Shown one piece after another: positions 1-9,919 of a DNA stretch of 64,000 nt (position 1 is its first letter; each line of letters opens with the position of its first letter). The DNA lies in NCBI GenBank assembly GCA_005656395.1, contig SRSI01000055.1:124001-188000 (forward strand), read 5' to 3'. The stretch is from Strongyloides papillosus (Eukaryota > Nematoda > Chromadorea > Rhabditida > Strongyloididae). The translations under genes were made by a program, and so were the position numbers. The notes beneath the pieces were generated by a model. That model did not search any database. It saw only the letters and a program-made list of their open reading frames with translations, and was not told the DNA's origin.

Positions 1-942
1 ACTTTTTATCTCATTAAATATTATACAAAAATAAAATATTCTGTCATCTATTTTTATCTCTTTCCTTCATTATGTTGAATGGTTTCTAAAAACTAACTCT
101 GCCTTTTGACTTTAAGTTTAGTCAAAGTGAACGAAATTTTTCTTTAAAAAATAAAGATATTTTTAAAAAAAACATTTTTAAAAATTATCTTATATATTCA
201 AAGACCTTTATAAATTAGCTTTAAAGAATGTTTAATCTAATTTAGTAAAATTAAATTTATAATACATATAAATTTACTTTAATTCCTCTTATTTTACTTT
301 ATTATTTATTTTATTCATTTCTATTCATCTTAAATCATCAAATAATTTTAATATCAATTGTATGCACTTCTTCTTACCTTCTCATAACTTTTAAAATTTG
401 AACCTCTCGTCTTCTTGATAAATTAATAAAATATCATTATCACTTCCTATATATCATCATCTTTACACACAGCTGTTAATAAAATCAACTAAATACATTC
501 TATGCGAAACTTATTCCCCTCTTCTAAATAACGTTATTCCAAGTATCAGCAATACTCTTTTTCCCTCTGTGCTTGAGGTACAGTATGATATATATATTTC
601 CATTCAACATTCTAATTTAACTTATTTTCTTAGGCACTTTTTCCCAAAATATGCCATTTTTTTTTAAATAATTTTTAAAGCACTTAAGAATTTACTATAG
701 TCTTGTGCATTGCATCATATGTCTTTATCTTAATTTTATGTTTGCAAATATCTTATGTATTTTTATTTTTAATTCAATGTAAGTGTCCATTTTTTTTCCT
801 AATGAGACAAATATTAACTTTGTATATATTTTAAAGAATTTATTTTAATTACTAATTTTATTTATATAAAAATTAATTTTACAGCTCCTAACTGTACCAA
901 CCAATCTCATTCTGGTTTACTTTTCTTCGTAATTTTCGGAGA
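1..942. other. 5' flank of the phosphate transporter gene, no gene seen
   Basis: Very A+T-rich with pyrimidine-rich tracts on the + strand. No open frame of credible length is seen. A pyrimidine/adenine tract ending in ACAG at 881-884 lies 58 nt upstream of the ATG at 943. It could be a spliced-leader acceptor or the end of a 5' UTR intron. Nothing else is supported. Confidence 0.5.
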
Positions 943-2535
943 ATGGAAACTTCTATCCCCACAACCATGGCTACGGCCCTCTCTTCAACTGTATCAGGAC
1001 TAGACATGTTCCAATCTTCCCATCTATGGGCACTTATCCTAGGATTTGTCATTGCTTTTATCTTAGCATTTGCAATTGGTGCCAATGATACTGCAAATGC
1101 CTTTGGAACATCTGTTGGGGCAAAAGTCTTGACGCTTCTTCAAGCTTATGTATTAGCATCAATCTTTGAATCACTGGGTGCTGTACTCCTTGGATATAAG
1201 GTAACTGATACAATGAGGAAAGGAGTACTTGATTTGGAGGTTTATGAAGGAAAACCAACAGAGTTAATGTTGGGGCAACTTGGTGTTTTAACTGGTTGTG
1301 GTGTCTGGATACTTGTAGCAACGTTCTTTAAGCTCCCTGTATCAACAACTCATTCAATAGTGGGTTCTACTATTGGTTTTTCACTTGTCTTACGTGGATC
1401 TGATGGAATAAGATGGATGAAAATGGGGAAAATTATCTCATCATGGTTTGTTTCTCCTTTCCTTTCTGGTGTTGTTTCTCTCATCCTATTTCTTGGTATC
1501 AAATACATTATATTAAAAGGAGTAAGTTTGAAAAACAAATATATACTTATAATGTTTATGCAAAAAAATATTTAATTTTTATGTTTTTATATTTTTTCTT
1601 TTCAGAAAAATCCCTTAAGGAATGCTTTTATATCTCTTCCATTCTTAAATTTTGCCACATTATGGTTAAACAGCTTTGCTACCATGTATAGGGGACCATC
1701 ATTTTTTGGAATTGATCAATTATCAGCTGTTAGTGTCATAATGTATACTTTCGTTTTTTCAGCTTCTCTATCTCTTCTTGGTGTTTTTACTTTAACACCA
1801 TTTTTAAAGAAGAAAATTGATGGTACGTTTAAAAAACTTGTTGTTGAAATATAATATATCTTTTAAGATTTAAAAAATCAATCTCAAAAGGGAGATGAAA
1901 AAAATTTACCTCTTTGTAGTGAAAATACTAAATTTATTGACAACAATTTAACATCAACTACTAAGAATAATAAAAGTCTCGAAGGTGGAGAGTCAACTGA
2001 AAGTATGAGAGAATGTTGTGATTTAGAAGCAATAAATAAAGTATTCTCATATCTTCAAGTTGTTACAGCATGTTTTGGTGGTTTTGCACATGGAGGTAAT
2101 GATGTATCAAATGCCATTGCTCCACTTGTATCTATTTATGCCATATGGCAAGAGGCATCTGTTGAACAGTCATCACAAACACCAATATACTTACTGCTTT
2201 TTGGTGCAATAGGTATGTGTGTAGGTTTATGGCTCCTAGGACATCGTGTTATTCATACAGTTGGTGAGGATATTACTAGGATAACTCCTGTCTCTGGTTT
2301 TGCTATTGAATTTGGTGCTGCAGCAACTGTGTTATTTGCATCAAAATTAGGTCTTCCAATCTCATCAACTCAATGTAAAATCGGGTCCGTTATTTTTGTT
2401 GGTTTTGTACAAAATCACCACTCAGTTCATTGGAAAACTTTTGGAGGAATTGCCTTATCTTGGCTCGTTACTGTGCCCGCAGCCGGTATCTTTAGTGCAC
2501 TTGTTACATATGCCTTAAGAATGTTTGTCAATTAG
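943..2535 (+). CDS. pitr-1: PiT-family sodium-dependent inorganic phosphate transporter (SLC20-like)
   Basis: I read three exons: 943-1521, 1606-1822 and 1868-2535, joined by GT-AG introns of 84 and 45 nt. Both joins keep frame and give 487 residues. Proteins of this family import inorganic phosphate with sodium at the plasma membrane. The two signature repeats of PiT proteins are present: [11 protein letters not shown] at residues 46-56 and GGNDVSNAI at about 341-349, each followed by a conserved hydrophobic repeat with P(V/I)S(T/S)TxxxxGS-like sequence. Exon 3 begins with a polar acidic/Asn-rich stretch, which matches the large cytoplasmic loop between the two halves in this family, here rather short. 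The ATG at 943 is the first in frame after a likely acceptor at 881-884. The symbol follows the C. elegans pitr genes; which paralogue it matches is not resolved. Confidence 0.92.
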
Positions 2536-2940
2536 TTTACTGAATACAAGAGTATTAATGATTATAACTAATTATATATAACTTAACAATTTAATTTAGA
2601 CTCAAAGTACTTTTTGTTATTTCTTTTCTTGACGATGATGCTTAATGCATAAATTTTTGTTGTGTTTGTTTTAGTGATACGTATATAAAATATATACATT
2701 GTTTTTTTAATCCTTTATGTCAATAATAGATAACTAATGATAAAAAAATTTTTTAAACTTAATATGAAGTGTATCATATTTCGCAAGAACTAGAAAAGTA
2801 ATAAAAAATTTAATATGCTTTGAAAGTATTAAATTCTTAACGTAGTAAAAATTAAAGATTAATTGGAAATTAATTTTATGGAAGAAAGGATGGTTGATTA
2901 ATGTCTTAAATGATGGGTTAAAAAAAGAAATTTGATAAAG
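2536..2940. other. convergent 3' intergenic region
   Basis: This is the gap between the ends of two converging genes. It is A+T-rich and presumably holds both 3' UTRs. No coding frame or structured element was recognised. Confidence 0.5.
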
Positions 2941-4677
2941 CTAATTATTCATCGTTAAACATTCATGCTCACTTATTACTTTAGCAAAAATTCCTCCTTT
3001 TCTTGTTCTTGGTTTTTTGACATTCTCCCAATCGGTTTCTCCTTCCAATAATTTTCCATCATGACCAAGACAATGCATATTTAAGTTTCCAACAGCATAC
3101 ATTTCCTGCAAATCTTCAACAACACTTTTACTAATATCTAACATTTCAAATTTCTGACTAATTGTAAAGTTATTATTCTCACTAAGATCAACAATATTTT
3201 GTAGAAAGAAACCTTCCAATGTACCATTATTTACAGCACTTTTACAAACCTCAACAGCAGATTCAGGATAATAATGAATGTAATTGACACACATCTCATC
3301 ATTAATTCCGTAACCACCATAGACAAAATTTGTCTTATCTTGAGTGTCATAAACACATGTTGTTGATAGATAATCTCCCCTCTTGACATGAACAAATTTT
3401 TTTAACTTTCTTATCAATTGCCAATGTGGTGAGTAGTGGTTAGCACGATTAACTTCACCGACTTTTATTCCATTATGGAAATGACTTGTAAAAAGTTTTT
3501 TTCCTGTTAAGTGAGCATGGAGTTGTGTTGCAAAAATGTATATTCCATCTGTTGGGAAGTAATCAGTGCACTCTGGAACACAATATCCTGTCATTGGGAA
3601 AGCTTCTTGTCCAGGAGGTATAGAATTAGCATCACTGTATATTAAACCAAGTTCCATAATTCCAGCATCATGTGTTCTTAATTTATCTGTATATGTTATA
3701 ATAATTCCGGAACTGTCAATGATACCAGATTCATTTCTTTCATTATTATAATGAATTTCTACCATAATATAGGCAGGGAAATCTTTTCCACCAAAGACAG
3801 CTCCAGCTTCTTCTGGATATTCGAAAGGACCAGCACCGAATGCCCATGCTCCTATAACTTTAGAACATGAAGATGATTTTTTTGGTCTCTTTTTCTCATG
3901 ACATGATCCTTCATATTCCAAATAATCCGTTGGTTTACTTCCAATACAAAGAAAAACTTCCATATGATGAACAATATGCTCATTACCAGGAGTTACGAAA
4001 CCTTCAAATTCAACAATATGATGTTTTTTAGCTAATATAGTATCATCAATTCTTTTAATAAAACATTTATATGAAGTAACTTCAGATGAAATAACAATAT
4101 CTTTAGCTCCATAAAAAACAACTTTTTCTGAGCTTAAATCTTTTTCCCTTTCAGGAATATGCTCACCTAAAATGATAGCATATAAAAATTTCACATCATC
4201 AGCATCCAAAAGATTATAAAATTCGTTTGAAAAAACGGCAATCAAAAATTGAGATTGTCCGGTATCCATTGAATAATCTCTTGGATCACATGTTACAAAT
4301 TTTCTTTCAAAATGATAAACTCCTTCTCTTATTTTTGTAAAATTTTGGCAATCTTGTTGCATGTCTGGAATTAAATTTAATCTCTCATCAATGTACCCAT
4401 CAAAAATAGAGAATCTGGAGACGAAACAGAAATCAGTTTTTTCGCGATTTCCGTGATCGCTAAATCCAATCATGACAGTCTGATAAGGAGCTGTTTTGGG
4501 GAAATAAAGGAGAAATTTAACTAATTGCTCTTTCCAATCTACATTCCATCTTAAAATAAAGTTATACTTGTTAAAGTTTGTCTTTATTGAAAATGGATAC
4601 TCCTTAGAGAGAGTAGTGCTTTTTACTAGTTGTGACAAGATAACAAAAATAATAGCAAATAACAATACTCTGAACAT
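2941..4677 (-). CDS. tbh-1: Dopamine/tyramine beta-hydroxylase-type copper monooxygenase
   Basis: Single-exon gene of 578 residues, starting at a true ATG (4675-4677) with a hydrophobic signal peptide (residues 1-20). Residues about 30-170 match a DOMON-type N-terminal domain, followed by the two copper domains of type II ascorbate-dependent monooxygenases. The copper ligands are visible. CuA: HHM at 237-239 and H309 in VEIHYNN. CuM: H387 and H389 in QLHAHLTG, and M462 in EMCVNY. The motif GAWAFGAGPFEYPEEAG is typical of DBH and TBH. In nematodes the TBH enzyme converts tyramine to octopamine in secretory vesicles of a few neurons and gonadal cells. Assignment to TBH instead of a DBH-like (MOXD1-type) paralogue is inference. 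The gene is divergent from the NAA10 homologue, with 305 bp between start codons. Confidence 0.88.
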   Translation of the reverse strand: MFRVLLFAIIFVILSQLVKSTTLSKEYPFSIKTNFNKYNFILRWNVDWKEQLVKFLLYFPKTAPYQTVMIGFSDHGNREKTDFCFVSRFSIFDGYIDERLNLIPDMQQDCQNFTKIREGVYHFERKFVTCDPRDYSMDTGQSQFLIAVFSNEFYNLLDADDVKFLYAIILGEHIPEREKDLSSEKVVFYGAKDIVISSEVTSYKCFIKRIDDTILAKKHHIVEFEGFVTPGNEHIVHHMEVFLCIGSKPTDYLEYEGSCHEKKRPKKSSSCSKVIGAWAFGAGPFEYPEEAGAVFGGKDFPAYIMVEIHYNNERNESGIIDSSGIIITYTDKLRTHDAGIMELGLIYSDANSIPPGQEAFPMTGYCVPECTDYFPTDGIYIFATQLHAHLTGKKLFTSHFHNGIKVGEVNRANHYSPHWQLIRKLKKFVHVKRGDYLSTTCVYDTQDKTNFVYGGYGINDEMCVNYIHYYPESAVEVCKSAVNNGTLEGFFLQNIVDLSENNNFTISQKFEMLDISKSVVEDLQEMYAVGNLNMHCLGHDGKLLEGETDWENVKKPRTRKGGIFAKVISEHECLTMNN

Positions 4678-4982
4678 AATAATGAAGTAATAAATTCATT
4701 TATCTACTCGCCATAAATAAATAAGAAAAATTTATATTTTTCTTTAAAAATGTCAAATTCATAATTCTATAAAATAATAATTTTTTATAGCATTCATTTT
4801 TTTGACATGTTTCATTTCAATAAAATTTTATTTTATTAACTTTATTATAAATAAAAACCTTACTATTACATTTTACATAATAAAATGAATTAATGTATTC
4901 AAATTTAGAAATAAAAATATAGTTTAAATACTGGTAAAATGATAAAATTACGTATATAATTTTAAATTTAAAATTATTTACT
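4678..4982. other. shared divergent promoter region between tbh-1 and NAA10 genes
   Basis: 305 bp of A+T-rich sequence separate two divergent ATGs (4677 on -, 4983 on +). It must hold the proximal promoters of both genes. The bases just upstream of 4983 contain no strong acceptor. No specific site could be supported. Confidence 0.55.
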
Positions 4983-5534
4983 ATGGTTTCAATAAGAAAT
5001 GCTCGGGTTGACGATTTGTTAGGCATGCAACATTGTAATCAACAATGCCTTCCAGAACACTATAAAATTAATTATTTTTCATATATATTGCTTTGTTGGC
5101 CATCATTGTCATATGTTGCTGAAGATGATACGGTAATTGACATTTTTTTTTTATTATTTTAATCACAAAAAATTTTTCAGGGAAAAATAATTGGTTATAT
5201 CTTAGTCAAATATGAAGATGAAATCAGGAAGGAAGATGAAAAAAGAGGGCATGTTGTATCTTTAGCTGTCTCAAGATCATTTAGAAGGTTGGGTATTGCG
5301 AAAAAATTAATATACTTATCATGCAGAGCATTGGTTGATAACTACAGTGCTAATCAATTATCTTTACAAGTAAGAATTAGCAACAGTAATGCAATCAATC
5401 TATACTTAGAAAGGATGGATTTCAAAAAAGCTAAAGTTCTAAGTGCTTATTATGTAGATGGTGAAGATGCATTTTTATTGGTTAAAGATTTAACAAATTT
5501 ACAACAATTAAAACTTTTAAATAAATCTTCGTAA
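4983..5534 (+). CDS. daf-31: NAA10/ARD1-type N-alpha-acetyltransferase catalytic subunit
   Basis: Two exons, 4983-5132 and 5181-5534, with a 48-nt GT-AG intron in phase 0, give 167 residues. The start MVSIRNARVDDLLGMQHCN, followed by LPEHY and SYVAEDD, is the hallmark N terminus of NAA10, the catalytic subunit of NatA that acetylates N termini of nascent proteins at the ribosome. The acetyl-CoA P-loop RRLGIA (Q/RxxGxG/A motif) and the YYVDGEDA region near the end of the GNAT fold are both present. The protein is shorter than human NAA10 (235 residues) because the acidic C-terminal tail is nearly absent. The C. elegans orthologue is called daf-31 and affects dauer formation, so the symbol is by homology. 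The 3' end converges on the NRAMP gene with only 36 bp between stop codons, and AATAAA at 5553-5558 suggests overlapping 3' UTRs. Confidence 0.93.
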
Positions 5535-5570
5535 TTATTTACTTATATATACAATAAAAATTTGAAATAA

Positions 5571-7199
5571 TTATTTTACTAATTCTATCCATGGTTTTTT
5601 GAATTGATCATACATTGGTTTTGGGAATATTCTTTTAAATGTTCTTCCCATATTATCCCTGTTAAATATTTCTAATGCTAAAGCACAATATATAGCAATA
5701 TAAGCTGTAAATGCTGTGTAGAGAAATGCGAAAATTGCTACAGCAATCCATAAATACCATAAATCACCAATTCTTTCTTGAATATATTCATATAAAAAGT
5801 AATAATTAATTGCTAAAATAAATATGGAAACTACAAATGTGAAGATCTTTTGAAATCGGCATATGCGGAATGAATGCATAAGATGGTGGTCTGCAGTAAA
5901 TGTTATGACAGGAAATATTGCGAAAGGAAGTTGAATCATCATGACGGCGTTTAGAAGATCATTTAATCCGGTAATGTGATCGACTCCCTGTGAAAATATT
6001 GTTACAATAATTGTAGGACAAATAGCTAAAGATCTTGTAATTAAAATTCTTTTCCATCGACTTATTCTTATCTGAAGGAATCCTTCCATAGCAAATTGAC
6101 CAGCATAGGTACCAGTCATAGTGGAACTTTGCCCAGATGCGATAATACCAATAGCCCAAATATATAACGCACTCACACCGACAGAGCATCCCAAAAATAC
6201 ACCAGCATGATAAATATCAGAAATTGCAGTATCGTTGTTATTAGGAAAAACGTTTCTATAAAAATCAGGTAGACCATTATGTGGGTTTTGACATTCATTA
6301 TAAACATCTGCATTACTTTTACCATATAATCCTTTTCCAAAAACAGATACAACAAAAAGATTAATTATAAAACTAATTGTTAATGAAATTGTTGAATCAA
6401 TAAAGAAATATTTATTTGCCTCAACAATTCTTTTTTTATTACTTCTATTGACATCTCTTGATTTAACTAAAGCTGAGTGTAGATAAAAATTATGTGGCAT
6501 TACAACAGCTCCAATAATACTGACACCTTGTAAGATTTGATCTGAATCGCAGTTTTCACACCATGGAAGGAATGTTCCTTCCATAACATTACCAAATGGG
6601 GGTGGTGATGAAAAAAATTGATAACCAAATGTGGCTGCCATGACAGATATTAAGAAAGCAAAGAACAATTCGAATTTTCTTATACCATATTTATCCAAAA
6701 ATAGAAAAGTAAATGTATCGAAAATTGTTATCAATACACCACACCATAATGGAATATTCTTATTAGATAATAAATATAAAGCTATAGCAGTTCCAATAAC
6801 TTCCTGCATATCCGAAGCAATAATTGCAATCTCAACCATAATCCATAATAGCCATCGTGGATATTTTGGATAATAATGATAGGCAATTTCAGCCATATGT
6901 TTTCCTGTGACAACACCAACTCTTGCAGCTAGACGTTGTAAAATTAGACCGAGAATGTGAGCAGATAATAGTACCCAAATTAGTCTATATTGTGTCATGG
7001 CACCAGATTGTAGATCACTTTCAATATTACCCGGATCTAAATAAGCTATACTCATTAGTAGACCAGGCCCTGTAAAACTCCATAACTTTTTCCAATTAAT
7101 AAATCTTGAATCATCCTCATCAGAGATACAAACTTTAACATCAAGAATATCTTCTGGAGTATCTGTGATTTCTTTCTTCTCCTCCACCTTCTGATTCAT
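5571..7199 (-). CDS. smf: NRAMP/DMT1-family divalent metal ion transporter
   Basis: Single-exon gene of 542 residues. The open frame extends 7 codons further upstream but only to a TTG; the first ATG (7197-7199) gives MNQKVEEKKE, so I chose it. The protein has about 11-12 hydrophobic spans. It carries the NRAMP metal-binding motifs DPGN (55-58, first span) and MPHN (234-237, sixth span). It also has the consensus transport stretch GQSSTMTGTYAGQFAMEGFL in the loop after the eighth span. Family members carry Mn2+, Fe2+ and related ions with protons across apical or endolysosomal membranes; C. elegans homologues are smf-1, smf-2 and smf-3, and I cannot say which is closest. All key residues are intact, so it should be functional. 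It converges with the NAA10 gene. Confidence 0.95.
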   Translation of the reverse strand: MNQKVEEKKEITDTPEDILDVKVCISDEDDSRFINWKKLWSFTGPGLLMSIAYLDPGNIESDLQSGAMTQYRLIWVLLSAHILGLILQRLAARVGVVTGKHMAEIAYHYYPKYPRWLLWIMVEIAIIASDMQEVIGTAIALYLLSNKNIPLWCGVLITIFDTFTFLFLDKYGIRKFELFFAFLISVMAATFGYQFFSSPPPFGNVMEGTFLPWCENCDSDQILQGVSIIGAVVMPHNFYLHSALVKSRDVNRSNKKRIVEANKYFFIDSTISLTISFIINLFVVSVFGKGLYGKSNADVYNECQNPHNGLPDFYRNVFPNNNDTAISDIYHAGVFLGCSVGVSALYIWAIGIIASGQSSTMTGTYAGQFAMEGFLQIRISRWKRILITRSLAICPTIIVTIFSQGVDHITGLNDLLNAVMMIQLPFAIFPVITFTADHHLMHSFRICRFQKIFTFVVSIFILAINYYFLYEYIQERIGDLWYLWIAVAIFAFLYTAFTAYIAIYCALALEIFNRDNMGRTFKRIFPKPMYDQFKKPWIELVK

Positions 7200-9919
7200 T
7201 TTGGAATAAATATAATACAAAGTAAAATAATTAACTAATAAATTTTTACTGTTTCCTTATTGCATTTATACAGTCGCTTATCAATAAAATAAATTTCGTT
7301 TTTATTATTAAACTAGTGGTGTTGATCTATTAACTTTAAATTATCATACAGACAAAGAAAAAAGATTATACCCATACAATTAGATAATTTGATGGAATTT
7401 TTTCAATGAAATACATTTTTTATCATTTGATAAGGCCAAATAATTTGAAATTTTAATTTTATTTTGCACGTTAAACTGATATCATTCCTTAGAAGTTATT
7501 GTTTAGATCAATAAAACTTTGATCTTTCTATTATGAAAAAGTAAAGTTTAACTTCCTTTAAAGATCAATTTTTTTTATTATCATTTCTTATATATTTTAT
7601 CTGTTTGCTAGGAAAAAATGTCTTAATTTGATGTGTATGATTATAGAGGTAATCCTATTTGTTATCTGTTAATACGTACATAATTATGATTGTATAATAT
7701 TGCGTCATATCTACGCGATAAAAAAATTTTATACGTTAATGTTTTTAAAAATATCTAACAAAGTAAATCTTTTTATCATTTGCTTAAATTTTCTTCAAAA
7801 AACAGGATGTGACATTTACTAATTTTTTAGGTATTAAATTGATTTGGAAAAATTTTTTTACAACTTATTTTTGTTATTCTTATGAAAGGCAAAGTAAATT
7901 TACAAGTATAATATTGTTGAAATGTTAGTTATTTGGAATTGATCACCCATAATTTTAACAAAAATAATGTATGCTCTATGATCACATATCACCGAAATAC
8001 ATTATGTATAGTTTGGACGGTCCAATCTATAACAAATCTTAAATTTTTATAACTTAATAATAAGATTTTAAAATACATCTACTTATGTTGATAACATTAT
8101 ATTGTAAACATAAAATTAAAATTGGATTGTCAAGTGTATTGTTATACATTTTTGAGGATGATAAAAGCTTTTAAGTATTAAATCAAAATTCGTTTATATG
8201 AATAATGTTTTGTTAATTGTGTAACTCCTATTTTAATAAGTTTTAATAATAATTATTTGCATACTTTTTGAAATTTTAATCAATTAAGAGTGAATTTAAA
8301 ATATTTACTGAATATGAAGAATAGTTGTTTATAAATATTAAATATAGTTATATGTATATTTGGAAAATTAAAATAAATAAATCTATTAAACTTTGTTCAC
8401 CGAAATCATTTCCACACTATTTTTTGTACAAAAAAAGTTTTTTTTTATTAAAGTGCAAACTTTTTGATATTCTAAAAAGTTTACTGAAAAAAAATGTAGA
8501 AAATATAATCAATGAAATATACATTTTTTTAATTGTAACAAAAAGCATGTTAATTCTTTCGTATTATACAATATAATAATTTTGTATTATTCAAATACGA
8601 AGGCGAAACAGTGGATAAAAACTTCAATGATTAGCTAAAGAATTTAACATATTATTTTTAAATACAACCTATTTTAAATCTGTATGTTATTAGTACATCC
8701 AAATAGAAAAAGATTATTTGATTTCACAGCTAATATCTTAGGTAAAAAGTAGTTACTTTATTTTATTAAACTTGAAAAATAAATTTTTTTTAAAAAAAAT
8801 TATTTTCCATGTAAATTTATTTATTTTTTGATTTTTTCCCCCTCATAACTAAAACTATTGATGAAATTTATGGTTAAAGTAATTTTTTAAATGTTCATTG
8901 CTTGTTGTTTTTGAGTACAATAAATAAAAACCCAAGAATAACACAAATATTTTTTACAACAAGATGATCTAATTGAATCAAATTCCAAATGCTTATATTT
9001 TATAAAATCATTTGCAATTCAATAGTACTCGAATATTTTGATTTAGTTTGTAAAATTAAAAAATTCTTTTAACATTTTTTTGCAATATAATTGCCAATAT
9101 TTAATTTATTCATTTTCTACATAAAATTGAAATATGTATTAACTAAATTTTATTAGAGAATATACCTTTCAGTTGAAAATCGTCCAATTTAATTTTATTA
9201 TAGATAATAGTTTGCAAAATTTGATAACATGAATTATCAATTACATCAGAAATAGTTTATTGTGCTTTTATTATTTGAATTATGTTTTACTAAGTTCATA
9301 GCAAACATAATAAACAAAGATTTAAATTGATTTTTAGCTAAATATAAAAATAAGCTGATTAATTTTTACATAATGAATGTTGCCAAATTTAGAAAAATTA
9401 CATCATCAAAACGTTGGATAAATTTAATTATAAAAAACAACTTTTTCAAAATGAATAAGTATTGAATAATACTAATATACGATAACATTTAATATGCACT
9501 ATTAGTGATGAATTATTATAATATTGAAATTATGATATAAAATCAAAATTATGTTAATGTACAAATTATATTTTTTTTTGTAAAAAGGTAATATTAAATT
9601 ATATTAATTATACTCGAATACACATTGTTATCAATATAATAAAATGTTTTTTTAATTGTTTATAAAGAAAGTATGATATTATATTTTAATTAAGTAAAAA
9701 TTTACGGGAACAGAAGGAGATATATTTCTTAATTTAGATAAAAAAATGTTAATATTTGTGTGTAACATTTTGTTGTAATTTTACAAAAAATAACTACATA
9801 AGGTTGTCATTTATAAATGGTCAATGCCTTTTTTTATATTTGCACAGCTGTTTGTACTTGTCTCTACTCTGAAGGGATAAAAATAGATTGAATGTGTCAA
9901 AATCACCAGTTAATATAGT
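7200..9919. other. intergenic, no gene seen (2.7 kb)
   Basis: A+T-rich DNA between the NRAMP 5' end and the astacin start. One 83-codon frame (8325-8576) is Lys/Ile/Phe-rich low complexity, lacks a good ATG and looks like chance. No RNA gene or repeat was recognised. The proximal promoters of both flanking genes must lie here. Confidence 0.5.
7420..7434 (-). promoter_or_regulatory. paired inverted GATA-type sites upstream of the NRAMP gene
   Basis: TTATCA at 7420-7425 and TGATAAG at 7428-7434 form a tail-to-tail pair. A further TGATAAG on the minus (coding) strand lies at 7277-7283. TGATAA is the binding core of nematode intestinal GATA factors such as ELT-2. The sites are 80-240 bp upstream of the NRAMP start. 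In such A+T-rich DNA single matches arise by chance, so only the paired arrangement is notable. Confidence 0.25.

Noticed and set aside
7200..7220. Seven extra N-terminal codons for the NRAMP transporter
   Set aside because: The extension begins with TTG; the first ATG is at 7199 and gives a normal family N terminus.
8325..8576. 83-codon frame
   Set aside because: Lys/Ile/Phe/Ser low complexity, no ATG of note, no domain; expected by chance.
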